Shown: positions 41,212-49,646 of the stretch, one piece after another
Numbering within the stretch: the first letter of the stretch is position 1
How the letters are laid out: every line of letters begins with the position of its first letter
Source: Indolivaga alginatilytica
Lineage (GTDB): Bacteria; Bacteroidota; Bacteroidia; Bacteroidales; Dysgonomonadaceae
Assembly: GCF_003201355.1 (NCBI RefSeq)
Contig: NZ_QICL01000001.1
Location: 496,001 to 560,000, forward strand
DNA length: 64,000 nucleotides
Reading direction: 5' to 3'
Program-made: the position numbers and the translations under genes
Notes under the pieces: model-generated
Told to the model about the DNA's origin: nothing
The model's database searches: none
Seen by the model: only the letters and a program-made list of their open reading frames with translations

Positions 41212-41248
41212 TATACAAACAATATTAAACAATTAACAAACATAGATT

Positions 41249-41563
41249 ATGAAAACTGACTTGTATACAAAAACCATTCTTACTGTAATTGCTGTATGTC
41301 TTACTGTAAACTTATTAAAAGAGTTTGAGATTATACCAGCCGTACAAGCAAATACGGCAGCAACTGCTCCTGCTCCGATACCTGCTGCAACGCAAACTGC
41401 ACCTATAGATGTGAATATTACGCATATAGGAGGGATCCTTATAACTACGAAGAAAGACCAGAAAGATGAATATGAAGTAACAGATTATAAATTATTTTAT
41501 AGAAAAGCAATCAATATCTACGATGGATTCCCTGTGAGATTTGATAATAACAACAACAAATAA
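41249..41563 (+). CDS. MKTDLYTK-family small membrane protein, copy 6
   Basis: The protein has 104 residues. M-K-T-D-L-Y-T-K is followed by a helix (9-25) and 'TVNLLKEFEIIPAVQANTAATAPAP', then 'PIDVNITHIGGI' and a longer, more polar C-terminus ending N-N-N-K. It precedes the full tape-measure gene by 45 nt. It is the intact form of the cassette that copies 4 and 5 repeat. Whether it is a phage gene or a host gene that travelled with it is open. Confidence 0.65.
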   Translation: MKTDLYTKTILTVIAVCLTVNLLKEFEIIPAVQANTAATAPAPIPAATQTAPIDVNITHIGGILITTKKDQKDEYEVTDYKLFYRKAINIYDGFPVRFDNNNNK

Positions 41564-41588
41564 AAACTAATATATACCATTTGTCATT

Positions 41589-41606
41589 TTTATCTATAAA
41601 AGAAAA
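41589..41606 (+). promoter_or_regulatory. TTTATCTAT island motif (copy 5)
   Basis: TTTATCTATAAAAGAAAA ends 2 nt before ATG 41609 of the full-length tape-measure gene. Confidence 0.7.
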
Positions 41607-41608
41607 AG

Positions 41609-43549
41609 ATGGCAAATAATAAGAAGACCTTAAGTATAGATTTAAAAATAAATGGTGATAAACAATTAAAGGAAACAGTCAACGACCTTACCGCTTTAGA
41701 TAAAGCGATAATAACTGCAAAATTTCCAACTAAACTAGCCGAATCGTTTCGGAGTTTTTCTGATTTATCGGTAATTTTCTCTAAAGACACCGATTATATG
41801 GTTGAAGCAATAACCAAAGTAGTACCTACTATGAATGTTGCGTCACAGAAAATAAACGACATAGCCACAACCTATCTCGGCATTTCGGGCAAAAGGCAAA
41901 TAGATGAGATAGAAAAGCTCTCGAAAATAAAATACAGCAGCGATATAAAGTATACAGAAGAGGCGAAAAAATTATACGAGAACTACTATAATAGCCAACA
42001 AAAGCTATATAGTAATGATCTAGAAAAACTAAAACAGATATCCAAAGAAAAGAAAGAGTATGAGGAAGCATATATTCAACGAAAGAAAGAAATACAGAGA
42101 GAAGTAGAGAAGTCTCTTAAATATGGACAAAGTGATACGCCTGATACTGTTGCAATCAAACTCATCACCGAACTCAAGAATCTAAGTGACCTAAAAAAAG
42201 ATGCCAACTTATCTAATATTGTTATTCAAAAACAATTTATCAAAGAAGAAGAAACCCTACAAACCGACCGAAATAAACGCATTGCGGATTTAGAAACATC
42301 GGCATTAGAACGCAATGCCGAAGCCGGGCAGACATTCAACTTTATAAAGCTAAATGAGACAAAAGAAAACTATAAGGAAATAGAAAAGCTTCGACTGGAG
42401 AATATTAAAGCAGCAAAAGAGGAAGCCAAACGCGTTGCTGACGCTTACGACGAAATGGCAAAAGCATTTGAGAAAGGGTCAACAGGAGAAGCCGTTATTC
42501 TGGAAGAAAAAAAAAACAAACTATCTGGCATCAACAAGCAGATAATCAAAGATCAGCAGGCTGTAAACGATTCTACCAAAACTATTACGGCAGCCACACA
42601 AATATACTACGATGAGCTGGCTAAAAAGATAACCGATTTTCACACCAAATGGACAGAGGTATATGGTGCTATGGGTGGTATGGTAAAAGGATTTCTCGAT
42701 TTACAAATAACGGGTTTAAAAGAAGACCAGGAAGAAACGGCCAAAGTGATTGCCGAAAAAACTAAAGCATATGAAGAACACACGGGAAAAGTAAAAAGCC
42801 TTGAAGAAGAAGCCAAAACAGCCTCCGGCGGACGGGCAATTGTAGTGCAGGAACAATTGGCTCGCGAAATGGAAGCTCAGGCAGAACTGCTTAAACAGAA
42901 AAAAGAAGCCGAAAAAGAAAAAGAAGAAATCGACAAACAGATTGCCCGAAAGAAAAAGCAGCAAGCTAAAATAGACAAGGTACAAGAGATCGCTAAAGCA
43001 ACCGCCAATCAGGCAGCGGCAATCATCAAGGCATGGGGCATGGGGCCTATCTTGGGACCTATTATGGCTGGTATTACTGCATTAGCCACAGGAATACAAA
43101 TTGTCAAGATGAAACAGGAATGGGACAAACTCGAAGACGGAGGCTTGCTTAAAGGCAAACGTCACTCACAGGGCGGAATGCGTATCGAGGGGAGCAATAT
43201 AGAAGTGGAGGGCGATGAATTTGTGGTTAACCGCATATCGACCCGAAAGAATCTGGGCTTGATCGATTATATCAACACACAACGCAGGGAATTGTCGCCT
43301 GCCGACCTTACGACCTTTTTTGCACGTAGCGGTCGGAATAACACCGTACAGCAGCACACCATCAAGCATATGTACGAACAGGGCGGACAGTTGACCAATC
43401 TCGCAGTGGTGGATTCGTCAACGGCTCCCGACAACAGTAAGATTCTGGAAGCTATTTCACGGATCAATTTTCAACCCGTAGTTTCAGTCGTTGATATTGC
43501 CAACGCACAAAGCAATATAACGCATGTAAAAGATATTGCAGGAGTGTAA
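41609..43549 (+). CDS. Phage tail tape measure-like protein
   Basis: The 646-residue protein has long charged coiled coils from about 90 to 470 (Lys/Glu/Ala-rich), then a hydrophobic glycine-rich region 'AWGMGPILGPIMAGITALATGIQIV' (about 473-497). The C-terminal domain 'LEDGGLLKGKRHSQGGMRIEGSNIEVEGDEFVVNRIST' is one I recognise from the end of tape measures in Bacteroidales prophages. The length implies a fairly short tail of roughly 100 nm, using about 0.15 nm per residue. It starts 2 nt after the TTTATCTAT motif. No other tail gene adjoins. Confidence 0.75.
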   Translation: MANNKKTLSIDLKINGDKQLKETVNDLTALDKAIITAKFPTKLAESFRSFSDLSVIFSKDTDYMVEAITKVVPTMNVASQKINDIATTYLGISGKRQIDEIEKLSKIKYSSDIKYTEEAKKLYENYYNSQQKLYSNDLEKLKQISKEKKEYEEAYIQRKKEIQREVEKSLKYGQSDTPDTVAIKLITELKNLSDLKKDANLSNIVIQKQFIKEEETLQTDRNKRIADLETSALERNAEAGQTFNFIKLNETKENYKEIEKLRLENIKAAKEEAKRVADAYDEMAKAFEKGSTGEAVILEEKKNKLSGINKQIIKDQQAVNDSTKTITAATQIYYDELAKKITDFHTKWTEVYGAMGGMVKGFLDLQITGLKEDQEETAKVIAEKTKAYEEHTGKVKSLEEEAKTASGGRAIVVQEQLAREMEAQAELLKQKKEAEKEKEEIDKQIARKKKQQAKIDKVQEIAKATANQAAAIIKAWGMGPILGPIMAGITALATGIQIVKMKQEWDKLEDGGLLKGKRHSQGGMRIEGSNIEVEGDEFVVNRISTRKNLGLIDYINTQRRELSPADLTTFFARSGRNNTVQQHTIKHMYEQGGQLTNLAVVDSSTAPDNSKILEAISRINFQPVVSVVDIANAQSNITHVKDIAGV

Positions 43550-43622
43550 AGCAGTTAGCAGTTAGCAGTTAGCAATGAACAATTAAAAGTACTTGTTGAC
43601 TGTTAACTGTTGACTGTTAACT
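43550..43622. repeat. GTTAACTG/CAGTTAGC-type inverted repeat
   Basis: AGCAGTTAGCAGTTAGCAGTT and a later GACTGTTAACTGTTGACTG form tandem and inverted 7-8-nt repeats between the convergent genes. They may act as a terminator for both. Confidence 0.6.
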
Positions 43623-43626
43623 GATT

Positions 43627-44442
43627 TTATGCTACGGGGCGGAGACGGATATACTGATCGAGCCCTGCATAATTACCCTCGGCAGCCCAGTAATCCCTGT
43701 TACTCAGAACAGCCATATAGAGATAACTATCGCTACTCCAATACATTTTGTCGCTGCCCAATGGTATCCAGTTCTTGATGTACATACCTATCATGGGGTC
43801 GATATAGCGCTTATTGCTAACCTCATACAAGTCTATGTATGCAGCTCCTTCAAAGGAATCGACGTCTACACTTACAATGTATTTTTCGTCAGCCGACAGA
43901 TAAGGAAAGTTCGCAAAAGTCTGCACGGTGCGTCCTCCGTTCTTATCTACAAAGAAATAATTCCAGTCTTCCCAATAAATACCCGATATAAGATATGCAT
44001 TGAGGGCTTTCACCTGTCCCACATAACTATATTCCTTGTGATTCTCGCCATCCGAAAGATTATCGGTGAGGGTGACATATGCACCATTGGTACAAGGCAG
44101 GCGCAACATGCCTTTATTCTTCTGAATAGCAGCAGTATCGAGTGTGAAGTATTGAACAGCCGAACCTTTGTTTTTCATGAAAGTATCTCTGTCGATCAGT
44201 TCTATCACAAAAAAATCAGCCAACTGATTACCTCCGTCATAGTCGGTATACAAGTCTTTTTCAGTCAGAATATGTTTTTTGATAAATTGGATGGTTTGTT
44301 CTTCCTCCACCGTCTGTATAGCAGTATCAATAACCGCAACGGTATCCACAGGTAGGCTTTGTGCCTGCTCAGCATTATTCGAAGGATTTTTACACCCCAC
44401 CATTACGAGCGTTACCGCAACAACTAAAACCTTAGTCCTCAT
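43627..44442 (-). CDS. Lipoprotein of unknown function
   Basis: From ATG 44442 it has 271 residues; a TTG at 44457 is less likely. The lipobox is M-V-G-C (Cys17). The mature part has a Gln/Val/Asp-rich linker, then a single mixed domain with 'DWNYFFVDKNGGRTVQTF' and 'YLSADEKYIVSVDVDSFEGAAYIDLYEV', suggesting a beta-rich (WD/propeller-like) structure. I recognise no family. It lies between the tape measure and other host genes. Confidence 0.6.
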   Translation of the reverse strand: MRTKVLVVAVTLVMVGCKNPSNNAEQAQSLPVDTVAVIDTAIQTVEEEQTIQFIKKHILTEKDLYTDYDGGNQLADFFVIELIDRDTFMKNKGSAVQYFTLDTAAIQKNKGMLRLPCTNGAYVTLTDNLSDGENHKEYSYVGQVKALNAYLISGIYWEDWNYFFVDKNGGRTVQTFANFPYLSADEKYIVSVDVDSFEGAAYIDLYEVSNKRYIDPMIGMYIKNWIPLGSDKMYWSSDSYLYMAVLSNRDYWAAEGNYAGLDQYIRLRPVA

Positions 44443-44875
44443 AACTTTATCTTGCAAGTTTATGCATTATTATATAACCTAAATATACTACCAATCTCAC
44501 AATAAAAACATGCTTTTTAAAAATCGCCACAAAGATAGTGAAGTTCACTTTATTTGTTAGACTTTAACATAAAGATTTTCAAAGAATAAAAACACTTTAA
44601 CGTTTCATCTCTTTTTAACTTTGTGTATCGGTTTGCTACTAAGTAACGTTTAATATTTAATGCGATGTTTTATCAGTATAACTATCTCCGGTTGTTATGC
44701 CTGCCAAAGCAACGTTTAAAGCAGTGAGAGCAGAGTCAAGTTTACTTGAACTATGCCGAATCGCGATAAACGACTAATCCAATTGAATAAAAAGGTCTGT
44801 GACCTTACAACTGAAAGCAGGTCTGTGGCTACTTTTTTTCAAAAGAGCATTCTGTAAAACAGAACCACAAAGCTA
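44443..44875. other. Intergenic region with an interrupted modular element
   Basis: No gene is seen in this 433-nt stretch. Its main content is a modular element in reverse orientation (44639-44808). The rest, next to the lipoprotein gene, is AT-rich and holds its promoter region. Confidence 0.5.
44639..44808 (-). repeat. Modular intergenic element, core A, reverse and interrupted
   Basis: 44639-44712 matches the reverse complement of the core-A element at 50839-50930 over 72 nt. The AAGGTC...GACC end appears only after about 74 nt of unrelated sequence (44786-44808). Confidence 0.75.
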
Positions 44876-45520
44876 TCAATCTATATAACCTTTTACCGTT
44901 AATGCGTTCACCACTACTCTATCTACTTGATTACTGATCAGGCTATCAAGAGTATACTTATCTATACTGCCATTAAACATAGAGGGCAATACTTTTTGAA
45001 GTACCAGAGCCGGATTATCGGGAGAAAAAAGCATTTTTCCGAAACTACCCGCTTTACTGAAATAAAGAAACGTCATCTCGTCACTTTCGGGAAAACTAAC
45101 CCCGAAAAAGAAATAAAATCCACTTAACGACCTTAACATTCCGGCACCTATCTTATCCAGAAAACTTTCATACCCGTACTTAGTCAGTATTTCGGGCAGT
45201 GTTTTTATTGGTTCAGCTTCTTTTTCACCATATATCTCGAATAAAGAGTCGCCAATTTTAAACCCTCCATGACTGCACAGAAAATCAACAAGAGCATCGG
45301 GTACTCCTACGGCATGCCTCTCTTCAAATCCTGACGGATAATGCTTCGAGACCTTTCCTGTAGGATGATACGAATATGCTTTATTCTCAGAAAAATGATA
45401 CGAATAATCTTTCTTCGAGAAATAATTTTTCATTTCTGCTTCACGAAACCGCAAAAACCGATCGAGAGCCTGTTGCCATGTTTCGTTTTTGGTTCCTAAA
45501 AAAATTCTGTAATCTTCCAT
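44876..45520 (-). CDS. Hypothetical cytosolic protein, possibly SUKH-like
   Basis: The 214-residue protein has no signal peptide or membrane helix. A segment 'VPDALVDFLCSHGGFKIGDSLFEIYG' resembles the SMI1/KNR4 (SUKH) immunity fold (short helix, G-G, then a strand), but the rest does not confirm it. The Tyr/Phe-rich part 'KDYSYHFSENKAYSYHPTGKVSKHYPSG' is unusual. I can offer no function. It lies alone between repeat elements. Confidence 0.5.
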   Translation of the reverse strand: MEDYRIFLGTKNETWQQALDRFLRFREAEMKNYFSKKDYSYHFSENKAYSYHPTGKVSKHYPSGFEERHAVGVPDALVDFLCSHGGFKIGDSLFEIYGEKEAEPIKTLPEILTKYGYESFLDKIGAGMLRSLSGFYFFFGVSFPESDEMTFLYFSKAGSFGKMLFSPDNPALVLQKVLPSMFNGSIDKYTLDSLISNQVDRVVVNALTVKGYID

Positions 45521-45575
45521 TTCCCAACAATTATTCTTAGTATAAAGACTATAACAAACTAAAGCTGTTTTTGTT

Positions 45576-45640
45576 AAGGTCTGAGACCTTTTTATTACTT
45601 TTGTAAATATAGCTGCAAGTTACAGGAAAATAGTTACAAG
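45576..45640 (+). repeat. Partial modular intergenic element
   Basis: The AAGGTCTGAGACCTTTTTATT left end is present, but the core has diverged (AGCTGCAAGTTACAGG). It lies between divergent genes. Confidence 0.6.
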
Positions 45641-45692
45641 CTACCAATGAACAAGCCTTGTAAACCGATAACTGATTTCTAAAATTAATTAC

Positions 45693-46493
45693 ATGGAACA
45701 AAAACGAAAAGGAGCCAGATCACTCAATGATTTATCACAAGAGATACTGGATCAACTCAACAACGGAACGATCGAAAGTGCAAACCTTACCGAATGGCTG
45801 GCTGTGGATCAAACCCTATTACTGCAACATCTCCTTCAAAATAACAACAGAATACATTACTTGGAACCGATACTTCTCGAAATAGCTAAACTGAAGAAGC
45901 AAACAACCAATACGCAAAATGAGACAATAGGGATAGGATTATTAAATGAAACCTCTAAAAAGAAGGATTCTCAATTTTTGATGGATATATCCTCGCATAC
46001 CTCCGATTCGGTACGTTGCTGGATTACCTACACCATTGGTCGGAATCCCGAATTATCACTGTCTGAGAAACTACAACGGATACAAGCTTTTGCAGCAGAT
46101 AGTCATTTCGGAGTGCGGGAGATTTCGTGGATGACCGTTCGCCCGTCGATCATTGAAAATCTGACGGAAAGCCTTCAAATATTAGCAAAGTGGACATCTT
46201 CGGAGCACGAAAACATCAGACGTTTTGCCTCAGAAGCTACCCGACCTCGGGGAGTATGGTGTGAGCATATCGAGATATTGAAACAGAATCCCGAACTGGC
46301 TCTTTCAATTCTCGAGCCCTTAAAATCCGATTCTTCTAAATATGTTTGCGATAGTGTAGGTAACTGGCTTAACGATGCAAGTAAAACCCAACCTCAGTTT
46401 GTTATAGATCTCTGCCGAAAATGGGAGAACGAAAGTACCACCAAATCAACAGCTTATATTGTGAAGAAAGCAATGAGAACGCTTAATAAATAA
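45693..46493 (+). CDS. DNA alkylation repair protein (AlkD-like HEAT repeats)
   Basis: The 266-residue, all-helical protein has AlkD-like signatures: 'DSVRCWITYTIGRNPELSLSEKLQRIQAFAADSHFGVREISWMTVRP', 'HENIRRFASEATRPRGVWCEHI' with the R-P-R-x-W motif, then 'SILEPLKSDSSKYVCDSVGNWLNDASKTQP'. HEAT-like repeats of this kind bind alkylated DNA and can release N3- or N7-alkyl purines. It is monocistronic, with a convergent lipoprotein gene 11 nt beyond the stop codon. Confidence 0.85.
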   Translation: MEQKRKGARSLNDLSQEILDQLNNGTIESANLTEWLAVDQTLLLQHLLQNNNRIHYLEPILLEIAKLKKQTTNTQNETIGIGLLNETSKKKDSQFLMDISSHTSDSVRCWITYTIGRNPELSLSEKLQRIQAFAADSHFGVREISWMTVRPSIIENLTESLQILAKWTSSEHENIRRFASEATRPRGVWCEHIEILKQNPELALSILEPLKSDSSKYVCDSVGNWLNDASKTQPQFVIDLCRKWENESTTKSTAYIVKKAMRTLNK

Positions 46494-46504
46494 AACAGCT
46501 CTGT

Positions 46505-47239
46505 CTATTCGATTTTCACCGTCCATCCCTTTCGGGTGGCAATCGTTTTATCACAAGTAGCATCCCCTGCATTATTGCTAAGAGTAATAGTCCGCGTATC
46601 AGACGCTGTTTGCGGTAGCTGCTGAAACAGGGCATTAAGGGCTGTTGCCGATAGGAGTCGATTGTCGGATAGAGAGATTGTATTTAAAGCAGGATTGTTC
46701 TTTAGCACAATACCGGACAAGCTGTCGCATTTCGATATTGTAAAATTCTCCATCAGAGATAAGCTGCCAAAATCTACAGCTTTCAGACCCGATGTTGTTA
46801 TACCAACTGATTTGAGCGACTGATTTTTAAGCACAAATGCTTTCAGATGGCGACAATTAGTTAAATTCAAACCGGTAATGGCTTGTCCCACACTGTCTAT
46901 CGAAATATCCAGTCTTGTGACTCTGATCGCTCTGAAATTGACTGTATAACTACCTGTCGACGGAAAAGCATACCTCAATGGGCGCAAATGGGGTGAACCC
47001 ACCGCCGTAGAATCAGGATTAACATATTCAACCAGTCTGCTTCCATCACCCCAATTTACAATCATCTGGCTGACATGTATGATAGGTGTGAAAACCAGAT
47101 TCTCCGAAAGAGCTATTTCTACGTTCATCTCTACAATCTGAGCATCACGATCGGTAATATATAAAAATGGCGAATCATTATTTTGTTCACAAGACGTTGC
47201 AACAAAAACAATCAGAAATAAATAAATTATCTTATACAT
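46505..47239 (-). CDS. Lipoprotein with leucine-rich-repeat-like segments
   Basis: With ATG 47239 it has 244 residues. The lipobox is V-A-T-S-C (Cys17 from this ATG). The mature protein has an N-terminal Ig/PKD-like 'MIVNWGDGSRLVEY' and later 'LNLTNCRHLKAFVLKNQSLKSVGITTSGLKAVDF...LSLMENFTISKCDSLSGIVLKNNPALNTISLSDN', an irregular leucine-rich repeat series. It is probably a surface lipoprotein. An upstream in-frame ATG at 47278 overlaps the DUF486 gene and is rejected. Confidence 0.65.
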   Translation of the reverse strand: MYKIIYLFLIVFVATSCEQNNDSPFLYITDRDAQIVEMNVEIALSENLVFTPIIHVSQMIVNWGDGSRLVEYVNPDSTAVGSPHLRPLRYAFPSTGSYTVNFRAIRVTRLDISIDSVGQAITGLNLTNCRHLKAFVLKNQSLKSVGITTSGLKAVDFGSLSLMENFTISKCDSLSGIVLKNNPALNTISLSDNRLLSATALNALFQQLPQTASDTRTITLSNNAGDATCDKTIATRKGWTVKIE

Positions 47240-47246
47240 AATACCA

Positions 47247-47615
47247 TCATTTTTTGAACACCAGATATACAGCAGCAATCAGAAATACAAAAGCAAGAAT
47301 ATGATTCCATTTAAAAGCTTCGTTCTTAAATACTATAGTCGTAAATACCATAAAGACAGTTAAACTGACAACTTCCTGAATGATTTTAAGTTGAATAAGA
47401 GAAAAGGGCCCTCCGTTTTCCTGATAACCAATCCGATTGGCAGGTACTTGAAAGCAATACTCGAAAAAGGCAATTCCCCAACTAATAAGAATTACTCCCA
47501 ACAAGGGCAATGCAGCAAACCACGAAAAATCTTTCATCTTTAGATGCCCATACCAGGCAATAGTCATAAAAATATTCGAAGCGATAAGCAACAAAATTGT
47601 ATAAACTGATGACAT
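47247..47615 (-). CDS. DUF486 family (DMT-like) small membrane protein
   Basis: The 122-residue protein has four membrane helices and the DUF486 pattern 'SNIFMTIAWYGHLK', 'FAALPLLGVILISWGIAFFEYCFQVPANRIGY', 'FSLIQLKIIQEVVSLTVFMVFTTIVFKNE' and 'NHILAFVFLIAAVYLVF'. The family resembles small multidrug/DMT proteins, with no proven substrate. It precedes the lipoprotein gene by 7 nt in the same direction. A short fragment of its 5' end recurs at about 49015-49052. Confidence 0.88.
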   Translation of the reverse strand: MSSVYTILLLIASNIFMTIAWYGHLKMKDFSWFAALPLLGVILISWGIAFFEYCFQVPANRIGYQENGGPFSLIQLKIIQEVVSLTVFMVFTTIVFKNEAFKWNHILAFVFLIAAVYLVFKK

Positions 47616-47752
47616 TCTTTTTATTATAATACTGACTGAATAAATTATCGGAGCAAAAGTAACTATTCGGAATTAGATGTAAGAGTTTTATGCATAAATT
47701 TATTTACAATAAAACGTATCTTTACAACAAGATCTAATGATTAAATGAAAAA

Positions 47753-48823
47753 ATGAAAAAGATAATATCGCTAATTATTATACTATGCTGCTTCAGCTAT
47801 AACCTTAAAGCAGATCCTGATACTAAAGCTTTTCAACTGACCACACCTCCCGACCTTGTGGTGGATAATAGTCTCTATAATAAATTTGAGTTTATCGACA
47901 GCAGATCTTTTAATGATTATCTTGGGTTTGTACAGACCTCCATATTTAATTTTGTGACTGCTGTTATTGAAGAACCATCATTAGAAAAACAACTAAATAG
48001 TGTTTTTCAACAGATTACAACTCAAAACGCACAAAAAGGGACGCTTGTATTTCAGCTAAGGCGGTTGTATTTCAGCGAAATAACAAAAAACACCAGCGAA
48101 ACCGGCTATTGCCACATACGCTACAATCTATACGAGAAAAAGGACAATCGATATTACTTTATCAGCATGCTCGATACATTGGTAACCGTAAAAGCAATGG
48201 ATGTAACCGGCAAGTTGCTAAGCAAAGCATCCAATACAATAGTCTCACATATAGCAAACAATCTTACTCAGCAAGCTGATCCTAAACGATCGTACTCTAT
48301 GGTTGATGTACTTAACATCAATTACTTCGAAAAAGGAGATCTCAAATTATATGGTATTACTCAGCTAAAGGATGGACTTTACAAAGATTTTAAAACCTTT
48401 GCAAATCAAACACCTAAAGAATATAAAATAGAACCTTATTTTGAAGATAGCCTTTTAGTATCGTTCAAAGCTACAGACATTAAGACTAACAAACAGATCA
48501 AATTTAAAGCAGACGATGTGTATGCACTTGTTATAAACGGGCAGGCATATGTTTCGAATTACAAGTGCTATGTACCTATTTTTAAGAAAGATGGCGAATA
48601 TCAATTTATAAATAAAGGAACTATAAGAAACAGCACTTTCTTTCATACTGTCGGAATACAGAATCCTGATAAGAAATTTAATCTCGGAAAATACTTAACA
48701 GCTCCTGTAACTCTGGACAAAAATCGCATAGTTGACCATCCTATCACCATGACAATAGATCACCTAAATGGCGAATATATACCAACTCCCGAAAATGCGA
48801 GTTTTTATTATTATTTCAAATAG
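47753..48823 (+). CDS. Secreted protein of unknown function (356 aa)
   Basis: The protein has a signal peptide (about 1-20, 'MKKIISLIIILCCFSYNLKA'), then a mainly beta mature domain. 'KGTLVFQLRRLYFSEITKNTSETGYCHIRYNLYEK' and 'FISMLDTLVTVKAMDVTGKLLSKASNTIVSHI' suggest a periplasmic lipid- or peptide-binding fold. Two short C-terminal regions 'ADDVYALVINGQAYVSNYKCYVPIFKKDGEYQFI' look like an all-beta ending. I do not recognise the family. A TATCTTTA promoter-like box lies about 35 nt upstream. Confidence 0.6.
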   Translation: MKKIISLIIILCCFSYNLKADPDTKAFQLTTPPDLVVDNSLYNKFEFIDSRSFNDYLGFVQTSIFNFVTAVIEEPSLEKQLNSVFQQITTQNAQKGTLVFQLRRLYFSEITKNTSETGYCHIRYNLYEKKDNRYYFISMLDTLVTVKAMDVTGKLLSKASNTIVSHIANNLTQQADPKRSYSMVDVLNINYFEKGDLKLYGITQLKDGLYKDFKTFANQTPKEYKIEPYFEDSLLVSFKATDIKTNKQIKFKADDVYALVINGQAYVSNYKCYVPIFKKDGEYQFINKGTIRNSTFFHTVGIQNPDKKFNLGKYLTAPVTLDKNRIVDHPITMTIDHLNGEYIPTPENASFYYYFK

Positions 48824-48896
48824 ACGAGGTCTCAAAAATCCTTCCGTGGCAAGACCAAGTCTGATTAAAATTTTCAAACCATTCATTATCAATGAA

Positions 48897-49052
48897 TTAA
48901 ATATAAATTTTCCTTGATTTAAACCTGTTCGTTAGGTCTCCTTCGTAATCGAATACTTCTATAGTTTGGTATTTAGACTTTACGGAATTATTGTCTATGC
49001 ATAAAAAAATACCCTAAGCGATAAGCAACAAAATTGTATAAGCTGACGACAT
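48897..49052 (-). pseudogene. Chimeric gene remnant (DUF486 start joined to a propeller-lipoprotein end)
   Basis: On the minus strand, ATG 49052 opens M-S-S-A-Y-T-I-L-L-L-I-A, matching the first residues of the DUF486 protein (MSSVYTILLLIA), then a stop codon. Past it one frame reads 'GIFLCIDNNSVKSKYQ' and 'TIEVFDYEGDLTNRFKSRK' to TAA at 48897. That is like the closing blade of TolB-like/BF3164-type six-bladed propeller lipoproteins. Two gene ends have been joined and neither is functional. Confidence 0.5.
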
Positions 49053-49094
49053 TCTTTTTATTGTAAATAAGGAATAAGTCCGCAGAACTTTTTA

Positions 49095-49550
49095 TTACCT
49101 TGATGTTTCAGGCGTTTTTTTGTCATTAGGTAATTTAAAAGAAAACGGGAGAGTATAATAAACATCAACAGGTTTACCTTTCTGTATCCCGGGTACCCAT
49201 TTGGGCATTATCGAAACCACCCTTACCGCCTCCGCATCACATGACGGAGAAAGACTTTTCATCACATTGATATCCTCTACACTGCCATCTCTAGAAACTC
49301 TAAACCGAACAACGACCTGACCTTCTATTCCTTGTTTAACTGCATCTTGAGGGTACAGCAAATTCTGTCTCAAAAAGTTCAACAAACCTTCATATCCTCC
49401 CATAAAAACAGGCATATCAACAACTTTCTCTCCTACTTTAAAGGATTCGTCCTTACTTTTCACATAAGAGCTATCTTGGGCTTGTAAATGATTTATATTG
49501 AAAAATATCGCCAAGAAAGAAAATAATAATAAATACTTCAATTTTTTCAT
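49095..49550 (-). CDS. TonB C-terminal domain protein (energy-transducer-like)
   Basis: From ATG 49550 it has 151 residues. The longer open frame upstream lacks a credible start. A signal peptide ends near 'HLQAQ'. The C-terminal half is a TonB_C domain: 'YPQDAVKQGIEGQVVVRFRVSRDGSVEDINVMKSLSPSCDAEAVRVVSIMPKWVPGIQKGKPVDVYYTLPFSFKL'. Here TonB-like domains sit on a signal peptide instead of a membrane anchor, so it is a periplasmic protein and not a full TonB. The role is unknown. Confidence 0.8.
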   Translation of the reverse strand: MKKLKYLLLFSFLAIFFNINHLQAQDSSYVKSKDESFKVGEKVVDMPVFMGGYEGLLNFLRQNLLYPQDAVKQGIEGQVVVRFRVSRDGSVEDINVMKSLSPSCDAEAVRVVSIMPKWVPGIQKGKPVDVYYTLPFSFKLPNDKKTPETSR

Positions 49551-49619
49551 GTCTGTTAGTTTAAAAGTCTGGCAAAGATAATAATTCTCCCCCATTCGCC
49601 CGAAAAAATAAATCTTGGT

Positions 49620-49636
49620 TTTATCTATCAGTAAAA
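49620..49636 (+). promoter_or_regulatory. TTTATCTAT island motif (copy 6)
   Basis: TTTATCTATCAGTAAAA ends 10 nt before ATG 49647, the first gene of the protease-capsid-tube island. Confidence 0.65.
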
Positions 49637-49646
49637 TCAAGCACTT

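Noticed and set aside
38044-41248. CRISPR-like spacing of the five repeated leaders
   Set aside because: The repeats are 70-nt promoters followed by coding frames; there are no short spacers and no cas genes.
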